DNA from: Macrosoma leucophasiata
Taxonomy: Eukaryota > Arthropoda > Insecta > Lepidoptera > Hedylidae
DNA: 64,000 bases
NCBI GenBank assembly: GCA_036365455.1
Contig: JAWQUS010000022.1
Location: 2,790,001-2,854,000 of the forward strand
Direction of reading: 5' to 3'
Under the pieces are notes generated by a model, which did no database searches, was not told the origin of the DNA, and worked only from the letters and a program-made list of their open reading frames with translations. The position numbers and the translations under genes were made by a program. Positions 42,501-51,514 of this stretch are shown here, in pieces (position 1 is the first letter of the stretch; every line of letters begins with the position of its first letter).

Positions 42501-44548
42501 ATCCATGTGATCTGCATGGTTGTTTGACACATCATCGCATAAAAAAATTACCAGCCTGCCTTCTTTAACAATTTTCATTACATGAAAAAGCCTAATAACT
42601 TGAAGGAGCACAGTTATATAACAAATTATCGTCTGATATAAAAAATGTAGACTCAAGTGGCAGCTTTAAGTCACAACTGTTCCAACATATATTGGATCAT
42701 TTTTAATACTTTAAGTAACAAGATTTAGTTTCCGACGACGGCGACGTTAGAATCAATACATTTATTTTGTTAATAATGTTCTCATGTAAGTGGCAATGTA
42801 TTGTCTTTTTGAGAATAAATTCCTTGAACCTAAAAAGCCTAATACATGCCTATCTTTGTACCAAATTACGTCATACGGAAACATAAGATATTGGAGTAAA
42901 AATGAAAACTGGAAAAACATTTGCTTTAAAGAGAGCACTGGCACTACGTGAGAAATGGAAGATAGCGAATCTTGGCATACACGATAAGGCGCGGTAAACA
43001 GTCGATATCGCATCTCTAGCATCACAAGGGTCATCACATAAAAAAAGTTTGTTTTTGTGAATTGATCGTCATATGTTTTATTTTACTGGTCTTTTATACT
43101 TACAATTTTTCTAGTGTTCCAGGGTAGGACTCGAGGGCGTTGGCACCACCGAATTACCTAATCTATCTGCGAAATGGTAGTGTTCAGCACTATCATGTTC
43201 CGGTCAGGTGGTAATACGTATTAATAATTTTTTGTATGAGCAGTAGGTATTACCGCATTATTATTACTTTTATCATTACCTATATAATGTGTTTTATTAT
43301 TGTAATACTACGCTGGAGCTATAACAATAATAAAACACATAATTTCATTGTAAGGCAATACGAAGTTTGCCGGGTCAGCAAGTAGTAAATAAAAATCACC
43401 CAGTATTGATGTCAACCCTAACAGATAAGACATTACCACATTGCATAATCATATTGCAGCGAAAAAAATATAATTGCATGAACAAAACGCATGCTTTGAA
43501 TTGTCACATGATATCAAACAGATATTTGGTAATTAATTGTCAATTTTTTTTATGTGATGGAAGTGGCAAACAAGCATGCAGCTCACATTGATGTTAAGTG
43601 ATGACTGCAGCCTATAGTCACCCACAAAGTCAAAATACAGATGCGTTACCACTCCTGAAGCCCAAGGTGTTATGCCTCTGTGCCGGAAAATACAAGGGCC
43701 GTACATAACCACCTGACCGGAACACGATAGTGCTGAACACTACCATTTAGAGGCAAGTATATTAGGTAATGCAGTGGTGCCTACGCCCGCGAGCTCCGTC
43801 ACTGGAGTTCTACCACCAGTAAAATTATAAAAAGTATTATTAAAAGTAACCATACAGTCATTTTCTTGTATTTGCGGGTATCAGGATTTTTTTTTTTTTC
43901 AATTTTTTGTTACGAAAATTTCACTGTATATGGTCGCTCCTATAGCTCTTCCTGCTCTACTCTTGCTGAACTCTCACTTATAATATGTTAGGATCCCACT
44001 GCAGAATCATTCCGTTCATTCAGATATGCTGCAAACCTAATTTTTACGCATATTTACACCCTGGAGAATATATTTACTAGATTGTCCAAGAAAAAACAAA
44101 TTTGGCCGCAAGTATTTTTATTAAATTATTTATCTTTAACAGCCACCACCTCTTATTTGCGGCCGATTTAATTTGGCTCCCGTATCATGCCATGCCATCT
44201 AGTGAAGTATATAAGAAACTTTGAATGTTTGCCTAGGGGAAATGAGGCGCTGAATCGCACTTGTGAAGTTTTCATACAAGTTACCTATGTTAGCTTAGCT
44301 GGCTTTAATTCCTTCTCACTAGTTTCTTTGCAGTTTCAATTATTTCTAGATTTTTAGGTTGAGGATGAAAACTTTACCGTGCAGCCATTTATAAAAAAAA
44401 ATATATTCACCTTAAACCTGAGTGAGCCAAGGGGCGGTTTCGCGTAGGGGATCCCCTGGAAGCTGTAGAAGGCCTTCCCTGTGGGACCGTTGACTAGTCG
44501 CCCCTGCAGCTGTCCCTGCTCCACCCTGACTACTGGAACTTCGGTCAT
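38863..44548 (-). CDS. Carboxylesterase gene 2 with C-terminal extension (692 aa)
   Basis: Minus-strand join 44548-44411, 42194-40915, 39523-38863. Type-B carboxylesterase, no signal peptide (MTEVPVVRVEQG). Motifs: SFQGIPYAKPP (about 29-39), ENCLFLNVYTP, complete oxyanion motif HGGG (106-109), GESAGG with Ser188, Glu321 in TTTLE, His433 in AGHMDEL. The catalytic domain ends about residue 526. It is followed by about 165 residues that ordinary family members lack: two 17-residue repeats (ESIIITDSTPIIVQETT), three SEPIVPK-type heptads, a charged region and the end FVNFFESLGGKK. Intron phases equal those of gene 1, so the two are paralogs. Intron 1 is 2.2 kb and intron 2 is 1.4 kb, both transposon-filled. 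Likely an active intracellular esterase; substrate unknown. Confidence 0.93.
39055..39118 (-). repeat. Three 21-bp in-frame repeats
   Basis: tctgaaccgattgtaccgaaa units coding SEPIVPK (first unit NEPIVPI). Inside gene 2 exon 3. Confidence 0.85.
39216..39317 (-). repeat. Two 51-bp in-frame repeats
   Basis: Units 39317-39267 and 39266-39216 code ESIIITDSTPIIVQETT and ESVIITDSTPIIVRETI. Inside gene 2 exon 3. Confidence 0.88.
39586..39896. mobile_element. MITE-I in gene 2 intron 2
   Basis: Left catagagcaacacgggcc, right ggccctcgttgctctgtg; about 60 bases from the exon 3 acceptor. Confidence 0.85.
39897..40194 (-). mobile_element. SINE-A, near full length
   Basis: Directly abuts MITE-I; T-run and atgtcatg tail at left, tggcgctctaccactagt at right. 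Confidence 0.85.
40430..40893 (-). mobile_element. SINE-C split by a SINE-A
   Basis: Body at 40430-40530 (cccagacccgaaacaaatat) and tRNA-like head at 40820-40893 (aacccgggcatttgaatc, ggactaaccgggtcgtca) are contiguous in other SINE-C copies. Confidence 0.75.
40530..40815 (+). mobile_element. SINE-A inserted in SINE-C
   Basis: actggtagtagagctccagtg to tttcataacataaaaataaa. Confidence 0.85.
40915..42194 (-). CDS. Gene 2 coding exon 2
   Basis: Starts after catctttccag (APQPPEPWDG, phase 0) and ends ...NFAKMG in phase 2 before gtgagt. 426 full codons without interruption; carries all catalytic residues. Confidence 0.95.
42243..42432 (+). repeat. RTE-type LINE 3' fragment
   Basis: gggctagtgcagtcactgcc to gccaagcgtggcgattatgc matches 15090-15345; lacks the final tail. 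Confidence 0.6.
42484..42548 (+). mobile_element. SINE-A 3' fragment
   Basis: acttcgtcatcacttaacat to atcgcataaaaaaatt. Confidence 0.65.
42549..43084. other. No gene recognised
   Basis: Gene 2 intron 1 sequence, unassigned. Confidence 0.35.
43085..43216 (+). mobile_element. SINE-A 5' fragment, diverged
   Basis: actcgagggcgttggcacca to ccggtcaggtggtaat. Confidence 0.65.
43346..43384 (+). repeat. Helitron 3'-end fragment
   Basis: ggcaatacgaagtttgccgg then gtcagcaag, the terminal part of the family at 55323-55585 with a changed CTAG. Confidence 0.5.
43468..43824 (-). mobile_element. SINE-A plus shared flank, left inverted arm
   Basis: SINE-A at 43548-43824 preceded by about 78 bases that also follow the opposite-strand SINE-A at 44638-44925. 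Together they form inverted arms of about 360 bp. Confidence 0.85.
44010..44195 (-). repeat. Repeat-D copy
   Basis: ccactgcagaatcattccgt, agatatgctgcaaaccta and gcggccgatttaatttggc, reversed relative to 33445-33650. No insertion here, so it shows the state before the mariner insertion at 51601. Confidence 0.7.
44411..44548 (-). CDS. Gene 2 coding exon 1
   Basis: 46 codons ending ...GSLRFK before gtgaat (phase 0). The acceptor tttccag ends 10 bases before the ATG, implying an upstream non-coding exon. Confidence 0.92.
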
Positions 44549-44637
44549 CCTTCCGCCACTGGAAATTGAAATAAAACATTTGAGTTATGAGGAAAAAATA
44601 TAGGATAAGTAAGAATTTTCAACTGGTAAGTAAGTTT

Positions 44638-45000
44638 TTTTCTGGTGGTAGAACTCCAGTGACGGAGCTCACGGGCGTAGGCACCATCGCATTACCTAAT
44701 ATACTTGCCGCTAAATGGTAGTGTTCAGCACTATCGTGTTCCGGTCAGGTGGTAATGTACGGCCTAAATTTCCGGCACAGAGGCATAACGCGTCAGGCCT
44801 CAGGAATGGTAACGCATCTGAATTTTGACTTTGGTCTTTGTATGGGTGTCTATAGGGTGCAGTCATCACTTAACATCAATGTGAGCTGCATGCTTGTTTG
44901 CCACTTACATCACATAAAAAAAATTGTCAATTAATTACCAAATATCTGTTTGATATCATGTGACAATTCAAAGCATGCGTTTTGTTCATGCAATTATATC
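44638..45000 (+). mobile_element. SINE-A plus shared flank, right inverted arm
   Basis: SINE-A 44638-44925, then 44926-45000, the near-exact complement of 43468-43545 (one clear mismatch). A second SINE-A end follows at 45001-45056. Confidence 0.85.
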
Positions 45001-45056
45001 AGTCATCACTTAACATCAATGTGAACTACATGCTTGTTTGCCACTACATAAAAAAA
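45001..45056 (+). mobile_element. SINE-A 3' fragment
   Basis: agtcatcacttaacatcaat to cactacataaaaaaac, directly after the shared flank. Confidence 0.75.
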
Positions 45057-45164
45057 CACATTTGCGTTCCGTACAAAATTAAAATACTGAATATAATCGA
45101 AAGACAAGAGAGCTTTCGTGTTGAAAAATCTTCATAATCAGTGTACACACACAGTGTGTAGTGT

Positions 45165-45413
45165 TTTTGGAAAATGAAGGTGGCAAATAAGCATGCAGGT
45201 CATATGGATGTTAAGCGATGACTACAGACAGACATCTACGTCAAAATGTAGATGCGATGCTGTAATCTCTGAGACCTTATTTAGTTGCTACAGCTCTGCG
45301 ATAGTTTTTTGTAATACGATAGTGCTGAACACTACAGCTGGCAGCAGACATATTAAGTAGGTAATGTGGTGGTGCCTACGTCCTCGAGACACTAGAGCTC
45401 TACCACCAGTAAA
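45165..45413 (-). mobile_element. SINE-A, strongly diverged
   Basis: Same order of blocks (aatgaaggtggcaaataagc to gagctctaccaccagt) with many changes; an old copy. Confidence 0.75.
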
Positions 45414-45442
45414 AGTTGTAAATAGTTTTTTTTTTCAGTTGT

Positions 45443-45852
45443 AGAACACACCGCGGATACTCCGCCAAAATTCCATAAAAACGTTTAATGTCTCTATTAC
45501 ACAGACATCAATGACGTGTATTTACTCGTGCACCTGGGAGCGTAGCACGTAGAAAATACCAAACTTATAGGCGACATAAGAACGAACGAATCTTCATCAT
45601 CCTCTCCGCGCGTGAAGCGCAACATAAGGGGTTGGTACGGGGATTGAGGCGAAACCCCGTGCTTATCTACCCCCGAAGCGTCGGGGGCGTGGTCCTAAAT
45701 TGGGAGTGTGGCACGCGGGAAAACTCACTGAGAGATACGAGCCATATACACCGTTTTTTTTTGGTAGCGCGACATAAGAGAGGAAGTGTGGGTTAGGCGG
45801 AGAAATCGGGCGGGACGTCGAAGTGTCCATTCTATACGTAGTATTTTACATA
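45443..45852 (-). mobile_element. MITE-J, interrupted
   Basis: Left part 45443-45575 (cacaccgcggatactccgcc) and right part about 45775-45852 (aatcgggcgggacgtcgaag) of MITE-J enclose about 200 bp of unassigned GC-rich DNA. Confidence 0.7.
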
Positions 45853-45854
45853 TT

Positions 45855-46052
45855 TTTAGTCCAGCGGTGTGAAACCATCGTTTGATTCGAAGGGTCGCGG
45901 GTTCGATCCCCGCACCGGGACAAATATTTGTATGGCCTACAGATATTTGTTTCGGGTCTGGTTGTTTGTGTATATGATGTATGTGTACAACGGCACCCAC
46001 GACACAGGTTTATACCTACTGTGGGGCTGTGAGTGTAAGCGTATTTTTTTTT
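45855..46052 (+). mobile_element. SINE-C
   Basis: tagtccagcggtgtgaaacc, B box gggttcgatccccgc, body tatttgtttcgggtctgg, end gtgagtgtaagcg. Confidence 0.8.
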
Positions 46053-46468
46053 ATTTTTATATTCTCTGACCCTGAGGAACCACCCTGACCCAGGGAAACC
46101 ACGTTTCCTTATGAAAGAAAAGGCTGGAACAATGAAGAGGGAATATCCTTGCTTATTAGGCATAAGTCGAATGTCGTCTTTTACTTCCAATCCATATTAA
46201 CCTGATTAGCATTCGAACATTAATCACAAATTCGATTAACGGATAAGCTATCTGACATATTTTAGATAAATTCACATTAATAGTAAAGGCTTTGTGTTAA
46301 TTTGAAATAAACGATTATACATATTTCTATTCAGTTTATCAGTTTTATAACAGCTGAGTTATTTTTATTTACCACGTTTACATAATATCTTTATTTAGAT
46401 AAAGGTTGGGGGACGGGTTGATATGTACCTCGAATGCAAAGATACGATATTAATGTACTAGACAGGCA
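46053..46468. other. No gene recognised
   Basis: AT-rich, unassigned. Confidence 0.4.
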
Positions 46469-46469
46469 G

Positions 46470-46782
46470 CTAACTGCCTCGGTAGCCTAGTGGTAGCAGC
46501 CCACTATTACCTACTACGAGGTCCTGGGTTCGATTCTCAGGAAAGGAGTAATCAGAGGTACTTTATTTTTTTCATAAGAGTTCTTTATCTCTGGTTTTAT
46601 TGGGATTTTTCCATTTACTGGAAACTTCCCAGTACCTCGAAGTTTAGTAATGTGTTGGCCACCTGTTGGGGGGCCTGGGCCAAAACGTAACCGACGAATC
46701 GTGGTTTGCATGTATGCTTGAATGCATGCATTTACCTCTGCCTGGCCCCTTCATGCATTACAGGCGTGAAGTAACGTTTGAA
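46470..46782 (+). mobile_element. SINE-B, full length, some changes
   Basis: ctgcctcggtagcctagtgg to caggcgtgaagtaacg; internal deletion near 46650. Confidence 0.85.
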
Positions 46783-46823
46783 GTTACGTTTAATACCAGT
46801 AATCACATCTTTTTTAAACAACA

Positions 46824-47120
46824 CAATTTGTTTTTTTTTTTTTTTGTAATGGACTTGGCAAACAAGCATGCAGCTTACATTGATGTTAAGTGATGACTGC
46901 AGCCTATAGACACCCACACAGACTAAGGTCAAAATGCAGATGCGTTACCACTCCTGAGGCCTAAGGTGTTATACCTCTGTGCCGGAAATTACAGGGCCGT
47001 ACATTACCACCTGACCGGAACACGATAGTGCTGAACACTACCATTTAGCGACATATATTAAGTTATGCGGTGGTGCCTTCGCCCGCGAGCTCCGTCACTG
47101 GAGCTCTACCACCAGTAAAC
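46824..47120 (-). mobile_element. SINE-A, near full length
   Basis: T-run at 46830-46845 to agctctaccaccagtaaa at 47117. Confidence 0.85.
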
Positions 47121-47433
47121 GTAAAGTTGTATATAGTTTTCCCTCTCTAGACGGACTGTAATGAGATAAATACCCCAGTTTTAGTGGAAGGATATAAGCG
47201 TATGTTATTTACCTGTACATACTAATTTTATACTATGTTTATTTGTGCTCCAAATTATAATTTTAATAATGATAACATAACATGGCTCCCTATTTCAGTT
47301 ATTGTCAACAATTAACAATACCTATTTCAACAAAAGAGCAATAAGCAATAATATATATGCAATATAATATTTAAGCAATTTCCTTCCTTGTGGGTGTTGG
47401 TTCCAAATAGTACAATTTGGTTTTAATATATAT

Positions 47434-47722
47434 ATTTTTTTTATGTAATAAAAGTGGCAAACAAGCATGCAGTTCACATTGATGTTAAGTGATGACTGCA
47501 GCCTATAGACAACCACACAATGACCAGAGGTCAAAATGCAGATGCGCTGCCACTCTTGAGACATTAGGTGTTATGCCTCTGTGCCGGAAATTACAGGGCC
47601 GTACATTACCACCTGACCGGAACACGATAGTGATGAACACTACCATTTAGCGGCAAGTATATTAGGTAATGCGGTGGTGCCTACGCCCGCGAGTTCCGTC
47701 ACTGGAGCTCTACCACCAGTAA
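47434..47722 (-). mobile_element. SINE-A, near full length
   Basis: ttttttttatgtaataaaag to agctctaccaccagtaaa. Confidence 0.85.
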
Positions 47723-47754
47723 AAAATATTATTTACGTTATGCCTTCGTTAAAC

Positions 47755-47957
47755 TTAAACCTTGTCGGAGGCCTTATGGGCGGTTTGAAAACATCCGACA
47801 GCGGGTTGGCCACTAACCCACCCACCTCCACCAACCCGCATTGGAGCAGCGTGGTGGAGTAAGCTCCAGGCCTCCCCCCAAAAAGGGGAGAGACTCGTGC
47901 CCAGCAGTGGGACGTATAATGGGTTGCCATTATTATTATTATTATTATTATTATTTT
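47755..47957 (+). repeat. RTE-type LINE 3' fragment with ATT tail
   Basis: aacccgcattggagcagcgt, cgtgcccagcagtgggacgt and then an (ATT)n run at 47928-47955. A sister fragment is at 54903-55015. Confidence 0.7.
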
Positions 47958-47958
47958 A

Positions 47959-48146
47959 CTAGCTATTGCCCGCGGCTTCGCCCGCGCGGATGGAGTTTTA
48001 TAAATAACTAAGTAGCCTATGTTCTTTCTCAAAGTCAACTCTATCTCTGTACCAAATTTCATTAAAATAGGTTCAGTCGTTTTGACGTGAAAAGGTAACA
48101 GACAGACAGACAGACTTACTTTCGCATTTATAATATTCGTAGGGAA
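47959..48146 (-). mobile_element. Short non-autonomous Helitron
   Basis: Reversed CTAG end followed by ctattgcccgcggcttcgcc; the other end is cgcatttataatattcgtag. Sister of 4496-4682. Confidence 0.75.
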
Positions 48147-48164
48147 GTAGGGATTATGATGATA

Positions 48165-48299
48165 TTTTTATGCCATAAAGTGACAAACAAGCACACAGTT
48201 CACATTGATGGTAAGTAATACTGCAGCCTATAAACATCTTCATGAAACCAGAGATTTCAATGTAGATGCGTTACCCCTCCTGAGGCCTAAGGTGTAATG
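48165..48299 (-). mobile_element. SINE-A 3' half
   Basis: ttatgccataaagtgacaaa to gaggcctaaggtgtaatg, cut where MITE-E begins. Confidence 0.7.
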
Positions 48300-48398
48300 C
48301 AGTGATTCCCAAAGTGGTCCAGGTGGACCCCCTTGGGTCCTTGGGAGACTCGATCGGGGTCTACGTAGGCGTGAACAAAAATTGGAAATTTGGGAATC
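48300..48398. mobile_element. MITE-E, deleted right half
   Basis: cagtgattcccaaagtggtc to ttgggaatcac; the second half and a clear duplication are absent. Confidence 0.75.
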
Positions 48399-48517
48399 AC
48401 ACTAAGATTATAATGTGAAAGTTTCTTTTTTTGGATGTTTGTCCGTCAATCACGCCGAAACTACTGAACGGATTTTGATGAAATAATACAGACAGGGTAT
48501 TATATGACTTAGAATAT

Positions 48518-48780
48518 TGTTCCAAAACCACGAGTAGCTTATGGTTACTGGTAAGGTCGATGGCAGAAGGCCTAGAGGTCGTAGCCCAGTCAGGTGGTGT
48601 GACCAGATCCGCTGTACTCTAGATACCAAACTCCACGACGCCAAGGACAGTCATAGATGGAAGACTATCATCCGTCACAAATTAATCTCCCATCGGAGGA
48701 ATCACGATCCTCAAGAAACGAGGAGCTCGACGCGAGGAGGAGGCTCTCTGCCTACCCCGTAAGGAACTTGGCGTGAAGAA
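48518..48780 (+). pseudogene. LINE ORF C-terminal fragment (RTE-like)
   Basis: VTGKVDGRRPRGRSPVRWCD, QIRCTLDTKLHDAK and HRRNHDPQ, related to 3655-3927; followed by the tail gcctaccccgtaaggaactt. Confidence 0.7.
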
Positions 48781-49017
48781 ACAAAAAGTGAAAGATATTG
48801 GGTGCTTGCAGTAACTGATACTAATCGGATAACGTGCGAGATAAAAAAAAGTTATCTTAACATCACACGAGATAAATTCGTGTTTTCTTTCAATATCATT
48901 TACCTCTGATAGTATCTATAGTAAATCCTATATATCCTATAGTATCTCCTTCTTAAAGAACATTTTTTTTCGTTTAAAAATGACATGATTGAATGACGAC
49001 CAGACAAAACAAATGTC
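48781..49017. other. No gene recognised
   Basis: Unassigned AT-rich sequence. Confidence 0.35.
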
Positions 49018-49112
49018 TTTGGGCCATACAAATAATTGTCCCGGAACGGGGATCGAACCCGTGAGCCTCGTTTAAAATGGTCGTAACACACCGCTGGGCC
49101 AAATGGCTCGTA
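49018..49112 (-). mobile_element. SINE-C head fragment
   Basis: gtcccggaacggggatcgaa to accgctgggccaaatggct, the tRNA-like head reversed. Confidence 0.75.
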
Positions 49113-49734
49113 ACAATTTTCCTATGAAGAAAAAAATAGTTCTATAAAAAGTACATCAGTAACAGTATACAATAATACAAAATAATATTATAAATGTGAA
49201 AGTAAGTAAGCCTGTTGCGCTTACAGGACCAAACCTATGACCACATTCTACATATATTTAACATACAGGTAGTTAGGACATAAGGACAAAAGATTCATTC
49301 ATGATTTTGTAGTCTAAAAAGAGATATTTTTTAATTTTAATATCAAAGGCGAATAAATTTCTACTAAAACATTTCTTACTTCAATCGTTAAAAATAAACA
49401 TGTCCTTTCTGTAGAACATTTTTTTTTAAATGATCAGTTATTTATTTAAGTAAGTGTTTAAATCGGCATGCATCAAGACAGTGACTAATAATGGAAAAGG
49501 GTGTTTACTATATTAAAGCTAGCTTTAATGTAATAAAACTTGAAATATTTTTAGGTAAGCTAACCTGTTTCATTAATTTTTTTTTTTCATTTAATCGCGT
49601 TGCCTTTTGTTTCTTATTGTTATTCCACTTATTTATTTATACAACTTATTAAATAATTTTTTACATATATATGTATAAAAAAAAAACAACAAATATATAT
49701 ATAAAAAATTAAAAAATAGTGTGCCGCCGGCAGC
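49113..49734. other. No gene recognised
   Basis: AT-rich, unassigned. Confidence 0.4.
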
Positions 49735-49990
49735 GAGAGCAGGGTCCAAGCTGCCGGTGGTTAGGGACACAGAGACAGGAACCTCCTCACTATGCGTGCC
49801 GTGCCGAGGAGTACTGCTTTCTGTATCAGACCCTTGATCCATCCACCTAGCGAGAGCCTCTTGAGATGTTGGTCGAGGCTCTTCGCTATCAGCCCGTTCA
49901 CCGATACGACTATCGGCACAATGATGGCCGAATCCACATCCCACATGGCGACAACCTCGCGAGCCAGATCAAGATATTTTATTTCCTTGT
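49735..49990 (-). pseudogene. LINE ORF C-terminal fragment
   Basis: Minus strand reads DLAREVVAMWDVDSAIIVPI, then VVSVNGLIAKSLDQHLKRLS and LLGTARIVRRFLSL-stop. The VPIVV...G...K.L...L..L......LQK..LLGTARI.R pattern is a LINE C-terminal block known from many animals. Truncated; class not resolved. Confidence 0.7.
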
Positions 49991-50088
49991 CTTTTTCGGC
50001 TTATTGTTATTATTATTATCATATATTAATGTTAAATTCAGGTGATAGTAATATAATACTTATTAGATAGTCGATTTAAACTTTAGAC

Positions 50089-50261
50089 CAGTGATTCCAA
50101 AAGTGGTATATATACCCCCTGGGGTCCATGGGACTCGATGGGGGTCTACGTAGGCGTGAATGAAATTTGGAAATGTGATATAAATGTAGCAAGAAGGGGT
50201 CCAAGGAAACCAGAAAAAATATGAAAGGGGTCTACAAGAAGAAATAGTTTGGGAACCTCTG
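50089..50261. mobile_element. MITE-E (hAT type)
   Basis: cagtgattccaaaag to gtttgggaacctctg, flanked by the perfect 8-bp duplication ctttagac (50081-50088 and 50262-50269). Confidence 0.93.
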
Positions 50262-50329
50262 CTTTAGACGATGACATTTTTTTACACATTATTATATTTT
50301 ATTTTAAAGTAAAATGGAAAGAAAATTTT

Positions 50330-50405
50330 GACTTCAGGCGAGACTCGAACTCGCGGCCTACTGGGAATCTAGTCCAGCCGCTCTTCCAATTGAGCTAATG
50401 AAGTC
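50330..50405 (-). pseudogene. tRNA-like sequence
   Basis: The minus strand folds with a 7-bp acceptor stem (gacttca/tgaagtc), D stem (gctc/gagc), T stem (gcgag/ctcgc) and an imperfect anticodon stem (ctgga/cccag). There are three rather than two bases before the D stem, and the loop reads ctagatt, so identity is unclear. Partial duplicate at 50636-50684. Confidence 0.45.
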
Positions 50406-50635
50406 CTGCCCGATTTGTCAAATCTTTCCTTCACATTTGTTGCATTGCTTTATGGTAGCAGCAGCGCCATTTATTGCCAACTATGCTAGTTAGGCAACCG
50501 ATATAACAGACTTTGCAGTTTATTGAATATCGTAAAGAAGTCGCTTTTACCCTTAATAATTGTTTTATATTATTTCGCATTAACACATGCTTGTGAAATA
50601 TATTTTATTTTAAAGTAAAATGGAAAGAAAAATTT

Positions 50636-50684
50636 GACTTCAGGCGAGACTCGAACTCGCGGCCTACGGGAATCTAGTCCAGCC
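50636..50684 (-). pseudogene. tRNA-like fragment, duplicate
   Basis: Repeats the right half of 50330-50405 together with about 36 bases of its flank (attttattttaaagtaaaat). Confidence 0.55.
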
Positions 50685-50785
50685 ACATTATTATAATTTT
50701 TTTTATGAAACCATTCTCCCCGAAATTTTTCACTGGTAAAATATTTAAATTAACAATCAAAATTTACTAACAAAAAAATCTCACC

Positions 50786-50900
50786 AATTTTTTTTTTCAC
50801 TCTCTTCAATCCAAACACACCGTTGAGTACAACACACTTAAACGCACTAATTTACTTTATTCGATAACAGGATAAGATAAAATATATTTCGTAATATATG
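50786..50900 (-). promoter_or_regulatory. Candidate 5' UTR exon and promoter of gene 2
   Basis: On the minus strand, tgtgtttggattgaagagag is followed by an A-run and attg|gtgaga, a good splice donor at about 50786. Just upstream are AT-rich TATA-like and two GATA-like motifs (ttatcttatc). Gene 2 exon 1 starts right after an acceptor, so such an exon is expected; this is the best candidate, implying a 6.2 kb first intron. Inference. Confidence 0.3.
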
Positions 50901-51248
50901 TGAATGTACCGAATATTTATCTATAGATATCTATAAATATTGACAGACATCTACTTTGTCTGTATATAAGAATGAATTTTAGAAAGTGAATTTTATTGAT
51001 TCATCTTGAATTTAGTAAAAGTATGTGTCCACACTCACTTCGTTGACAGCTGTTACTAATATGAACAAAACAAAGAAAATATTAATAATATATAATAGTT
51101 TTTTAATTGGATTTCGTATACGATTGTAATTAGTAAAATATTATGAAATATTTATCTAAGCTTCATATTTATTTAACCTAATTAATAATGATAATTACCA
51201 AATACTAACACAGGATTTTTTATGTCATCTGGCAAAGAAGCATATAGG

Positions 51249-51497
51249 CACACCGCGGACACTTCGCCGAAATTCCATACAAACGCTTAATTTGGTCTCT
51301 TTTACACAGACATAAATCAGTGACGTGTATTTACACGTGCACCTGTTTGCGTAGCACGTAGAAATTACCAACCGTCGCCCATAACCCCTCTTATGGGCGA
51401 CGGTTGGTAATAGGTAGGAGGTTGGGTGATGCGGGGAAATCGGGCGGAACGTCGAAGTGTCCATTCTACATATACGTAGTATTATTACATATTCTCT
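51249..51497 (-). mobile_element. MITE-J with internal palindrome
   Basis: cacaccgcggacacttcgcc to attacatattctct. Flanks catatagg and gatataag are a degraded 8-bp duplication. Contains a perfect 19-bp inverted duplication (51367-51385 against 51391-51409) absent from other copies. Confidence 0.85.
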
Positions 51498-51514
51498 GAT
51501 ATAAGTTAAGCTCG

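Noticed and set aside
45846..46190. 114-codon minus-strand frame
   Set aside because: Mostly translated SINE-C; the same peptide appears at 6136-6373.
47928..47955. (ATT)n microsatellite as an independent feature
   Set aside because: It is the tail of the adjoining LINE fragment.
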